This document shows, piece after piece, positions 1 through 5,692 of a stretch of 6,731 nt of DNA. The notes beneath the pieces were generated by a model. That model had not been told where the DNA came from and did no database searches. It was given only the letters and a program-made list of their open reading frames with translations. Made by a program: the position numbers and the translations under genes. Location: contig NZ_DHXT01000040.1 of NCBI RefSeq assembly GCF_002413825.1, forward strand, positions 17,147 through 23,877, given 5' to 3'. Every line of letters starts with the position of its first letter. Positions within the stretch are counted from its first letter, which is position 1. This stretch comes from Rhodoferax sp. UBA5149 (GTDB lineage Bacteria > Pseudomonadota > Gammaproteobacteria > Burkholderiales > Burkholderiaceae_C).

Positions 1-1761
1 TTCAGCTGTCTGGCGCGCACTGTTGGCGGCCGCTTTGAAAACGTCCATGCCAACGCGGCGAAACGTGGCGATGAAGGTCTCCCCACCGCGGCGTTCGCGA
101 CGGTAGGTGTCGAGCACCGCTTCGATCACATCGGGGACTTCGGTCGCGCCAAACGAGGGGCCGACGACCTTGCCGGCCACGGGCGCGCCGCTCAGGGTGG
201 AGCCGTCGGAGCCGCCCAGCGACACCTGGTACCACTCGCGTCCATCCTTGTCCACGCCCAGAATGCCGATGTGGCCGCTGTGGTGGTGGCCGCAGGAGTT
301 GATACAGCCGCTGATGTGCAAATCGATCTCGCCCAGGTCGTGCAATTCGTCCATGTCCTGGTAGCGCTCGGTAATGGCCTCGGCAATCGGAATCGAGCGC
401 GCATTGGCCAGCGCGCAGAAGTCGCCGCCGGGGCAGGCGATCATGTCGGTCAGCAAGCGAATGTTGGACTTGGCAAAACCGGCCTGGCGGGCCGCTTGCC
501 ACAGGGCGGGCAGCTGGTCGGCACGTACCCAGGGCAGCAACAGGTTCTGGTCGTGCGTGACACGGGCCTCACCGGCTGAAAAAAGATCGGCCAGGTCGGC
601 TGCGGTATCGAGCTGGCTGGCGGTGGCGTCGCCGGGGGCATAGCCCAGACGCTTGAACGACAGCGTGACAGCGCGCAGCTCGGGGTTCTTGTGCGGCGCG
701 ACGTTTTGCTTCAACCAGCGGGTGTACTCGGTCTGGTCCTTCTCAGACAGACTGGTTGCTATTATTTCTGTAGCAAATTGCGCAGTATTCTCGGGGGCTG
801 GCGGCACAAAAGATGCTGTAACCCGGTCCAGCTCCTGCTGCGTGATGGTGTGCGGTGCGCCGTCGAGTTCAACAATTTGGGCGTACTCGGCTTCGACCTC
901 GTCGGTAAAGCGCTGGCCTTCGGCCTTGACCAGAATCTTGATGCGTGCCTTGTACATATTGTCGCGGCGGCCCCAGCGGTTGTAGACGCGGACCACGGCT
1001 TCCAGATAGTTCAGGATCTGGTTCCAGGGCAGGAAGTCGCGGATGGTGCTGGCAATCACCGGGGTACGGCCCATGCCGCCCCCGACCAGCACCCGAAAAC
1101 CAATCTCGCCGTCCTTGTTTTGCAGCACATGCAGGCCGACGTCATGCCAGGCGGTGGCGGCGCGGTCTTCGCGGGCACCCGACACGGCAATCTTGAACTT
1201 GCGCGGCAAAAACGCGAACTCGGGGTGCAGCGTGCTCCATTGACGCAGGATTTCGCAAAACGGGCGCGGGTCCACCAGCTCGTCGACCGCAATGCCGGCG
1301 CGCTCGTCGCTGGTGATGTTGCGAATGCAGTTGCCGCTGGTCTGGATGCCGTGCATGTTGACCGAGGCCAGCAGGTCCATCACATCGGCGCTCTTGTCCA
1401 AGGGGATCCAGTTGTACTGGACGTTCTGGCGGGTCGTGAAGTGGCCGTAGCCGGTGGGCATTTTTGCCGTGCCGAGCTTGGCCTGCGTGGTTTGCGCCGT
1501 CTGGTAGACCTGTGCGTTGGGCTGGTCGTAGTCGCGCGCAATTTTGGCCAGAACGCGCAGCTGGGCGCTGGCCAATTCGCCGTACGGCACGGCGATGCGC
1601 AGCATGGGCGCGTAGCGCTGGATGTACCAGCCGTTTTGCAGCCGCAAGGGGCGAAAATCATCGTCGCTGAGCTGGCCGCTGAGGTTGCGTTCCAACTGGT
1701 CGCGGTACTGCGCGGCACGGTGGTGAACGAACTGGCGGTCGAAGTCGGTGTATTGGTACAT
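1..1761 (-). CDS. cysI: Sulfite reductase hemoprotein (nitrite/sulfite reductase), C-terminus cut by window edge
   Basis: This frame is open from ATG at 1761 to the left edge, 587 codons without a stop. The product begins MYQYTDFDRQFVHHR. It is the siroheme and 4Fe-4S enzyme that reduces sulfite to sulfide (or nitrite to ammonia) in the cytoplasm during sulfur assimilation. Cluster and siroheme ligands are visible as C443-x5-C449 (CPGGDFC) and C486-x3-C490 (CINSC). The siroheme-pocket motif TTRQN surrounds R111, SGNCIRN surrounds C145, and a GGGMGR loop lies near residue 228. E. coli CysI has 570 residues with the same Cys spacing pattern, so only a short tail should be missing here. The start lies 2 nt after the transporter stop with no Shine-Dalgarno sequence in the gap, which suggests translational coupling. 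Residues 320-336 are encoded by an AT-flanked repeat with two consecutive ATA codons, in a linker between the two halves. Whether the electron donor is NADPH-flavoprotein or ferredoxin cannot be told here. Confidence 0.95.
   Translation of the reverse strand, partial: MYQYTDFDRQFVHHRAAQYRDQLERNLSGQLSDDDFRPLRLQNGWYIQRYAPMLRIAVPYGELASAQLRVLAKIARDYDQPNAQVYQTAQTTQAKLGTAKMPTGYGHFTTRQNVQYNWIPLDKSADVMDLLASVNMHGIQTSGNCIRNITSDERAGIAVDELVDPRPFCEILRQWSTLHPEFAFLPRKFKIAVSGAREDRAATAWHDVGLHVLQNKDGEIGFRVLVGGGMGRTPVIASTIRDFLPWNQILNYLEAVVRVYNRWGRRDNMYKARIKILVKAEGQRFTDEVEAEYAQIVELDGAPHTITQQELDRVTASFVPPAPENTAQFATEIIATSLSEKDQTEYTRWLKQNVAPHKNPELRAVTLSFKRLGYAPGDATASQLDTAADLADLFSAGEARVTHDQNLLLPWVRADQLPALWQAARQAGFAKSNIRLLTDMIACPGGDFCALANARSIPIAEAITERYQDMDELHDLGEIDLHISGCINSCGHHHSGHIGILGVDKDGREWYQVSLGGSDGSTLSGAPVAGKVVGPSFGATEVPDVIEAVLDTYRRERRGGETFIATFRRVGMDVFKAAANSARQTAE
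756..804. repeat. Dispersed palindromic element, copy A, inside cysI
   Basis: The left part is a perfect inverted repeat: TTGCTA at 756-761 and TAGCAA at 771-776 with a 9-nt loop. It is followed at 791-804 by TCGGGGGCTGGCGG. The block aligns without gaps to 5635-5683: the TTGCTA, TAGC and TCGGGGGCTG elements are all in the same order at identical spacing, 30 of 49 positions match by my hand count, and the loop is not conserved. It encodes CysI residues 320-336 in frame. That this is a mobile or dispersed element is inference from the two copies and from my recollection of similar repeats in Comamonadaceae. Confidence 0.55.
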
Positions 1762-1763
1762 GG

Positions 1764-2555
1764 TTATAAAGCGATGAGTTTCACGCCGGCATACGCCAGC
1801 AACACGGAAAGAAGCGAGCGGATGACCCGTTCAGGAATGCGCGACATCAGGTGCGAGCCGACCCAGACACCCGGCAGGGACCCCACCAGCAACTTGGACA
1901 ACATCGGCCAGTCGACCGAGCCCAGCGAGGCGTGCCCCAAACCGGCCACCAGCGTCAGTGGCACGGCGTAGGCAATGTCGGCCGCCACAATGCGTGGCAG
2001 CGGCAGCATCGGGTACAAAATCATCAGCACGGTGACGCCGATGGCCCCGGCGCCGACCGAGGTCAACGTGACCAGGGTGCCGATGACCGCCCCAAACAAA
2101 AGCGGCAGGCTCCAGTGGCGCGCCGTCGCTGCCTTGACCTCCTGGCCGCGCGCGATCATGACGGGTGCCGCTTTGCCACGCAGCGCTTTGTACAAAGTGG
2201 CTGCCGCCGTCAGCAGCAGGGCCACACCCAGGGTGGTGGTCATCAGGCCTTGCACCCGGGCACTGGCAGCGCCCACCTGATTGAGCAAAAAGAGAGTGAT
2301 CAGGGCGGCCGGAATGCTGCCGAGCGAGAGATGAAACACGACACGCCAGTCCACCACGCGGGCCCGCGCCAGCTTGACGGTGCCCCCCATCTTGGTGAAG
2401 GCAGCAAACAGCAGGTCGGTGCCGACCGCCAGATACGGCTTGATGCCAAAAAAGAAAATCAGGATCGGCGTCATCAGCGAGCCGCCACCGACACCGGTGA
2501 GCCCGACCACAAGGCCAACAAAAAAACCGGCAAAGATAAACCCAAAATCATGCAT
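1764..2555 (-). CDS. TSUP-family (TauE/SafE) membrane transporter, probable sulfur oxyanion carrier
   Basis: A 263-residue polytopic membrane protein of the TauE/SafE (TSUP) family, whose members move sulfite, sulfate, sulfonates or related anions across the inner membrane. The family's internal duplication is visible: GLTGVGGGSLMTP at residues 18-30 is echoed by TLTSVGAGAIGVTVL at 163-177, and GTDLLFA at 45-51 by AADIAYA at 191-197. A PGVWVG segment lies at 228-233. Hydrophobic spans occur near 5-36, 72-91, 104-122, 150-180, 197-211 and 245-262. I take ATG at 2555. An in-frame TTG at 2591 would add 12 residues but lies inside the predicted -10 box. No strong ribosome binding site precedes the ATG. 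The gene ends 2 nt before cysI, so the two are surely co-transcribed, and this is the main reason to propose a sulfur substrate. Direction of transport and exact substrate are not shown by the sequence. Confidence 0.9.
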   Translation of the reverse strand: MHDFGFIFAGFFVGLVVGLTGVGGGSLMTPILIFFFGIKPYLAVGTDLLFAAFTKMGGTVKLARARVVDWRVVFHLSLGSIPAALITLFLLNQVGAASARVQGLMTTTLGVALLLTAAATLYKALRGKAAPVMIARGQEVKAATARHWSLPLLFGAVIGTLVTLTSVGAGAIGVTVLMILYPMLPLPRIVAADIAYAVPLTLVAGLGHASLGSVDWPMLSKLLVGSLPGVWVGSHLMSRIPERVIRSLLSVLLAYAGVKLIAL

Positions 2556-2581
2556 AGGGGCAGACTTTAATGGCGTCTCGT

Positions 2582-2622
2582 TATATTGCAAAATATATTT
2601 TAATGATTTCTATATTCAATAT
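2582..2622. promoter_or_regulatory. Two AT-rich dyads at the transporter-cysI promoter, possible regulator sites
   Basis: There are two inverted repeats. TATATT-GCAA-AATATA at 2582-2597 overlaps the predicted -10 box. ATATT-C-AATAT at 2612-2622 overlaps the predicted -35 box. Their centres are about 27-28 bp apart. LysR-type regulators such as CysB commonly control sulfur assimilation genes and bind AT-rich imperfect dyads, so a CysB-like regulator is a reasonable guess. AT-rich DNA also produces such dyads by chance. Confidence 0.3.
2592..2619 (-). promoter_or_regulatory. Candidate sigma-70 promoter for the transporter-cysI operon
   Basis: Reading the minus strand, TTGAAT (2619-2614) and TATATT (2597-2592) are separated by 16 nt. 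They match the -35 consensus at 4 of 6 positions and the -10 consensus at 5 of 6. Transcription would begin near 2585, leaving a leader of about 30 nt before ATG 2555. The surrounding 55 bp are strikingly AT-rich for this genome. The assignment is by eye. Confidence 0.5.
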
Positions 2623-2705
2623 TAGATATATGTAGAGGGAAAGGTGAGCCATTCCGTCGACATCAGGCATTGGTCGGCCATTCCCGCGCCACGGAGCGCA
2701 AACGG

Positions 2706-2723
2706 GGTCACAAAAAACTGACC
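2706..2723. other. Small stem-loop just past the nucleoside hydrolase stop
   Basis: GGTCA at 2706-2710 and TGACC at 2719-2723 form a perfect 5-bp stem around an 8-nt loop that holds six A residues on the plus strand. It starts 9 nt beyond the nucleoside hydrolase stop codon. The run of T lies in the loop on the transcript strand rather than after the stem, so it is not a canonical intrinsic terminator. It could stabilise the transcript's 3' end or be chance. The rest of 2624-2732 shows nothing I can name. Confidence 0.25.
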
Positions 2724-2732
2724 ACGGCTCGC

Positions 2733-3722
2733 CTACAACCAGTCCGACATCAAGGTATCGCTAAACAGCTGGAGGCATTGGGCCGCATCGACCTGCATGC
2801 AGACCTGCGTCAAAGCCTTGTCCTTGCCCCAACCCGCTTGCGGGTAGTGGAGGAAATCGCGCCGGTTCATGATGGTCTGGCCCTGAGCCAGGCCCTCGGT
2901 CGCCACGCGGACAACGCCGTGGGCGAGGGTGAACAGTTCCGGTTGAACCAGGTAGATGAAGGCCAGCACGTCATGCGCAAAGCAGCCCGGCTCCTGCGCC
3001 ACGTGGGCGTAGAGGCCGGTATAAAAGTGCGCGTAGAACTGCACCGCATGCGACAGCGTGTCGGTGGCGAGGTGGTGGTGACGCTGGGCGATGCGCTCTA
3101 CCAGAGACAGCGGCACGCGCACCCGGTGCGTCACATCCAGCCCCACCATGGTGAGCTTCCATCCCGCCGTGAACACCAGGTCGGCGGCGTGCGGGTCGTT
3201 CCAGACATTGGCCTCGGCCACCGGCGACACGTTGCCGGGCTCAGTGATCGTGCCGCCCATGATGATGACTTCACGCAGCAGCTGGGGTAGCCCGGGCTCG
3301 AGCTTCAGGGCCAGGCCCAGGTTGCCCAGCGGACCCACCGCCACCAGTGTGATGTCGCCTGGCTGGGCACGTGCCATGTCCACGATGTACTGCGCCGAGG
3401 CGCGCGGGTCCAGCCGGTTTGAAGTGGCAACGCGTGCCGTCAGGTTACCCAGACCGTCGGCGCCATGAATGTGGGCGGGCGGCAGCTCCGGCGGCTTGCG
3501 GCAAGGCCTTGCCACGCCCTGCGTGACCGGGACGTTTTTGCCGGCGAGGGCGGTCAGATACAAAGCGTTGATTGCCGCCTGTTCCACCGTGACGTTGCCG
3601 AAGGTGGTGGTGATGCCCAGTACCTCAATGGCGGGATGCGCCAGCGCAAAGTAAAGCGCCATGGCGTCATCAACACCGGGGTCGGTGTCATAAATGACTT
3701 TGAAAGAGGGAGGTGTGTTCAT
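2733..3722 (-). CDS. Inosine/uridine-preferring nucleoside hydrolase
   Basis: A 329-residue IU-NH family enzyme that hydrolyses the N-glycosidic bond of ribonucleosides to free base and ribose, in the cytoplasm (no signal peptide is visible). The calcium and ribose binding signature DTDPGVDDA is at residues 12-20 (D12, D14, D18, D19). N43 sits in TTFGN, H86 in HGADGLG, and E170 and N172 in AEANVWNDPHAA. The late HD pair, H250-D251 in AHDVLA, supplies the last calcium ligand and the histidine typical of the inosine/uridine group. The GPL-T-NLALAL motif of many homologs reads GPLGNLGLAL here, with Gly133 replacing the usual Thr. That position normally binds calcium through its backbone carbonyl, so activity need not be lost. 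The gene starts 24 nt after the ribokinase stop; the gap holds a small stem-loop and no clear ribosome binding site. Base preference cannot be read from the sequence. Confidence 0.93.
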   Translation of the reverse strand: MNTPPSFKVIYDTDPGVDDAMALYFALAHPAIEVLGITTTFGNVTVEQAAINALYLTALAGKNVPVTQGVARPCRKPPELPPAHIHGADGLGNLTARVATSNRLDPRASAQYIVDMARAQPGDITLVAVGPLGNLGLALKLEPGLPQLLREVIIMGGTITEPGNVSPVAEANVWNDPHAADLVFTAGWKLTMVGLDVTHRVRVPLSLVERIAQRHHHLATDTLSHAVQFYAHFYTGLYAHVAQEPGCFAHDVLAFIYLVQPELFTLAHGVVRVATEGLAQGQTIMNRRDFLHYPQAGWGKDKALTQVCMQVDAAQCLQLFSDTLMSDWL

Positions 3723-3727
3723 CGGGA

Positions 3728-3741
3728 ATCTGCTGTCAGAT
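3728..3741. other. Intercistronic stem-loop between rbsK and nucleoside hydrolase
   Basis: ATCTG at 3728-3732 and CAGAT at 3737-3741 form a perfect 5-bp stem with a 4-nt loop, filling more than half of the 24-nt gap between the two genes. It lies where the ribosome binding site of the hydrolase would be expected, so it could affect translation or mRNA processing. No U-run follows, so it is unlikely to terminate transcription. Confidence 0.3.
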
Positions 3742-3746
3742 GCGGT

Positions 3747-4706
3747 TTAGATCGGCTTTAGGGGCTCGAATCCGCAAAACCGCCGGAGTTCTGCGTCTTG
3801 GGCTTCGGTGGGGGCGGTCTGGGTCGCCAAAAAAGCGGCCACTTCGGCCTGGGTGGGGATGCTCGACTGCGCACCGAGCCGGGTGCAGGCCAGGGCCGCC
3901 GCCGCGCTGGCCCGCCGCAAGGCCTGTGGCAGTGCTTGTTGCACGTTGTGGCGCTGGCTCAAGGCGGCCACCAAAACGCCGCAGAAGGTATCTCCCGCGC
4001 CGGTGGTGTCTATCGGTGTCACCTGAAAGGCCGATTCGAAGGAGTACACGCCCTCCGCGCGGGCGCAACAGCCGCGATGGCCGAGGGTCACTACCACGCA
4101 CGGCACCTCAAGACGCGCCAGGCACTGCGCCATGCTGCCGGAACAATCGGCGACGACCGCCAGTTCACCTTCATTCACGATCAGCACGTCAAGCAGCGCC
4201 AGCAATTCGGCGGGCAGGCGTTGCGCCGGTGCCGCATTCAATAGCACCTGGACGCCGCTGGATCGGGCCGCTTTGGCATAGGCCGTCACGGCCTCGATCG
4301 GCGTTTCGAGTTGCAGCAGCAGGTGGGTAAAGCCATCCAGTGACGGCAGGTCGGCCCCGCGCAAGGCCTGGTTGGCGCCCGGTGCCACCGTGATCGCGTT
4401 TTCCGCGTCATCCGAGACGCAGATGAACGCGGTGCCGGTGGCCTGCTCTTTGACGCGCACGACATGGGTTTGCACCCCGGCCTCTTGCAGGGAGGCCTCC
4501 AGCGGCACAGCATAGGCATCGGCGCCCAGCGCCAGCAGCATGTGCGTGGCGGCGCCGCCGGCGCGCGCGCAAGCCACCGCCTGATTGGCGCCCTTGCCAC
4601 CGGGGAAGGTGTTGAAGTCCCGTCCCAGCACGGTTTCACCCGGCGCCGGAATGTGCGCCGCGCGAACGACAAAGTCGAGATTGGCAGAACCGGCAACAAG
4701 AATCAT
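3747..4706 (-). CDS. rbsK: Ribokinase (PfkB family)
   Basis: A 319-residue sugar kinase that phosphorylates D-ribose to ribose 5-phosphate with ATP. The PfkB N-terminal signature PGGKGANQAVACARAGG is at residues 35-51, and the C-terminal signature DTTGAGDTFCG starts at 233, with the GAGD anion hole and catalytic base D239. The N-terminus MILVAGSANLDFVV with PAPGETV at 20-26 is typical of ribokinases. E. coli RbsK has 309 residues, so the length fits with a slightly extended C-terminal tail. I choose ATG 4706 because the sequence from here matches the family N-terminus and a weak GGA precedes it. ATG 4718, adding four residues, is an alternative with no ribosome binding site. It is the promoter-proximal partner of the nucleoside hydrolase, and the two activities are consecutive in nucleoside breakdown. 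A related PfkB kinase with another substrate is possible, but the ribokinase fit is good. Confidence 0.92.
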   Translation of the reverse strand: MILVAGSANLDFVVRAAHIPAPGETVLGRDFNTFPGGKGANQAVACARAGGAATHMLLALGADAYAVPLEASLQEAGVQTHVVRVKEQATGTAFICVSDDAENAITVAPGANQALRGADLPSLDGFTHLLLQLETPIEAVTAYAKAARSSGVQVLLNAAPAQRLPAELLALLDVLIVNEGELAVVADCSGSMAQCLARLEVPCVVVTLGHRGCCARAEGVYSFESAFQVTPIDTTGAGDTFCGVLVAALSQRHNVQQALPQALRRASAAAALACTRLGAQSSIPTQAEVAAFLATQTAPTEAQDAELRRFCGFEPLKPI

Positions 4707-4794
4707 GACGAAATCCATTCAACAAACATGGGCGATTGACGCCGCTCGAATGTCCGCGACTGGACTCAATTATGGGCAACAAATCAAGACTCGC

Positions 4795-4804
4795 GCCGTA
4801 CGGC
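4795..4804. promoter_or_regulatory. Perfect 10-bp palindrome in the divergent intergenic region
   Basis: GCCGTACGGC is self-complementary. It lies between the divergent rbsK (minus) and the small ORF/receiver gene (plus), 31 nt before the small ORF's start. It could be an operator half-site or chance. I found no convincing -35/-10 pair for either gene in 4707-4834. Confidence 0.2.
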
Positions 4805-4825
4805 ACTGATACAGTTCAGGGCCTT

Positions 4826-4829
4826 GGAG
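4826..4829 (+). promoter_or_regulatory. Shine-Dalgarno sequence of the small upstream ORF
   Basis: GGAG (in TTGGAGA) sits 5 nt before ATG 4835, which is good spacing. It is the clearest ribosome binding site in the window and is the main support for the small ORF being translated. Confidence 0.5.
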
Positions 4830-4834
4830 ATTTT

Positions 4835-4903
4835 ATGAAGCAGCTCATTGCCGGTTTTTTGTCTTGGTGGGCGGCGGCGCGCAGACCCGTCGCCATGAAA
4901 TAA
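4835..4903 (+). CDS. Possible 22-residue small hydrophobic protein or leader peptide
   Basis: ATG 4835 opens a 22-codon frame ending in TAA at 4901-4903. It is preceded by a well-placed GGAG. The product starts MKQLIAGFLSWWAAA and finishes with a short basic tail. It is a hydrophobic or amphipathic stretch with two adjacent Trp, flanked by Lys and Arg, such as a short membrane-associated peptide might have. The stop is 8 nt before the start of the receiver gene, in a different frame, and that gene has only a poor ribosome binding site (AGAG). Translation of the small frame could therefore hand ribosomes on. I do not recognise a family. It could be a functional small protein, a coupling leader, or a chance frame whose ribosome binding site is fortuitous. 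Confidence 0.4.
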   Translation: MKQLIAGFLSWWAAARRPVAMK

Positions 4904-4911
4904 TCAGAGCC

Positions 4912-5652
4912 ATGAAACCCAGTGTTTATGTCAAGGTGGTTGGCTTTCGGGACGTTGAGCGCCATGCCCTGAACACCCTGTTCAGGCTGTCCATGAGCCG
5001 TCCCACCTCCTACGGCTTGTGGACACCCGAGGCGCCCGTGGCCCCCCATCTGGCCCTGATTGACCTTGAGGCCTACGAAGCCGGGCTGGCGCTGGCGTCA
5101 CCGGGCCTGAACCCGAACCTGAAGATGATCTGCGTCGGCAAAGGCGCACCGGCCAACGCCTGGCGCACGTTTGCGCGGCCACTGCATTGGCCCGATGTGG
5201 TGAAAGCCATGGACAGCCTGTTTGCGCCCGTGGAAAAGTGCGATACCGGCATTGATTTTGGCGGCAGCGACGTCAGGGCCGCGGTGCCCCCGGGCTTCAA
5301 GGTGTCGCTGCTGGTGGATTCATCCAGGGAAGACCGAATGTATCTGCGGGCCCGACTGGCGCTGGCGGGTCATACCGATGTGGACGACACGGGGACCGGC
5401 GCGCGGGCCCTTGAACTGGCGAAAAAACGCCATTACGATCTGGTTATCGTCGGGCTGAATCTTCCGGATCTGGACGGTTGGGCCGTGATTCGTCAGCTGG
5501 TGACGCTGGAGCCGGCCATTGGCAGTGTGATCGTGACCAGCACCGACAAGTCCTGGCACATGCGCCAGCACGTTGAAGCCTGCGGTTGCAGCGGTCTGCT
5601 GGAGAAACCGTACGACCCCTTGCAGATTGTTGAGTTGCTACAAAAAATATAG
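4912..5652 (+). CDS. Tandem degenerate receiver-domain protein (pseudo-response regulator)
   Basis: A 246-residue soluble protein with no DNA-binding or enzymatic output domain. Residues 129-246 form a receiver-like domain: VSLLVDSSREDR at 131-142 with D136, NLPDLDGW at 183-190, T209 in VIVTSTD and K232 in LLEKPYDP. The phosphoacceptor aspartate expected before LNLPD is glycine (G181 in LVIVGLNLPD), so normal phosphorylation looks impossible. Residues 4-106 look like a second, more diverged receiver: strand VYVKVVGF, helix RDVERHALNTLFRLS, LALIDLE with D51 where a phosphoacceptor would be, LKMICVG, then RPLHWPDVVKAMDSLF at 89-104. This half lacks the acidic pair and the lysine. I prefer ATG 4912 over TTG 4864, because the domain begins at the former and the longer form would overlap the small ORF. 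The last codons and the stop lie within a repeat. It probably acts by protein-protein contact; the partner is unknown. Confidence 0.8.
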   Translation: MKPSVYVKVVGFRDVERHALNTLFRLSMSRPTSYGLWTPEAPVAPHLALIDLEAYEAGLALASPGLNPNLKMICVGKGAPANAWRTFARPLHWPDVVKAMDSLFAPVEKCDTGIDFGGSDVRAAVPPGFKVSLLVDSSREDRMYLRARLALAGHTDVDDTGTGARALELAKKRHYDLVIVGLNLPDLDGWAVIRQLVTLEPAIGSVIVTSTDKSWHMRQHVEACGCSGLLEKPYDPLQIVELLQKI

Positions 5653-5691
5653 CTGCTGACGCTCTTGATTCGGGGGCTGTCGGTATTTTTT
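5635..5691. repeat. Dispersed palindromic element, copy B, between convergent genes
   Basis: Positions 5635-5683 align without gaps to 756-804 in cysI: TTGCTA at 5635-5640, TAGC at 5650-5653 and TCGGGGGCTGTCGG at 5670-5683. Here the element also has complementary outer arms, AAAAAATA at 5642-5649 and TATTTTTT at 5684-5691. The receiver gene's last codons and TAG stop (5650-5652) fall inside it. Its far arm ends just before the stop codon of the convergent mnmC gene. Confidence 0.55.
5642..5691. terminator. Probable bidirectional intrinsic terminator for the receiver gene and mnmC
   Basis: The outer 8-bp arms AAAAAATA (5642-5649) and TATTTTTT (5684-5691) flank an inner GC-rich imperfect stem. 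In that stem GACGCTC (5658-5664) pairs with the GGGC-T-GTC stretch that begins near 5674, with one bulge and one wobble, around a loop containing TTGATT. A U-run therefore follows a GC stem on the plus strand and, by symmetry, on the minus strand. The position between two convergent genes fits two-way termination. Confidence 0.55.
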
Positions 5692-5692
5692 A

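Noticed and set aside
691..1971. Long plus-strand open frame (426 codons) opposite cysI
   Set aside because: It is antisense to a frame with full sulfite reductase motifs, has no recognisable domain and spans the junction into the transporter gene. It is a typical GC-rich shadow frame.
1851..2570. Plus-strand 239-codon frame opposite the TSUP transporter
   Set aside because: The composition is low-complexity and rich in Gln, Arg, His and Gly with no family likeness, while the minus strand encodes a clear membrane protein.
2670..3290. Plus-strand 206-codon frame opposite the nucleoside hydrolase
   Set aside because: It mirrors the codon pattern of the real gene on the minus strand and has no domain.
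3713..4330. Plus-strand 205-codon Arg/Pro-rich frame opposite rbsK
   Set aside because: Its Arg/Pro/Ser-rich composition is what antisense reading of GC-rich coding DNA produces, and the opposite strand carries both PfkB signatures.
4707..4834. Sigma-70 or sigma-54 promoters for rbsK and the receiver gene
   Set aside because: Scattered TTGA and ATAAT-like words occur, but none pair at acceptable spacing, and no GG-N10-GC type -24/-12 signal was found.
4841..4866. Possible intrinsic terminator at the CCGGTTTTTTG stretch
   Set aside because: A T-run is present, but no stable GC stem precedes it, and it lies inside the candidate small ORF upstream of a gene on the same strand.
4864..4911. Longer N-terminus of the receiver protein from TTG 4864
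   Set aside because: The start codon is rare and no ribosome binding site precedes it. The extra 16 residues do not belong to the domain, and ATG 4912 begins right at the first predicted strand.
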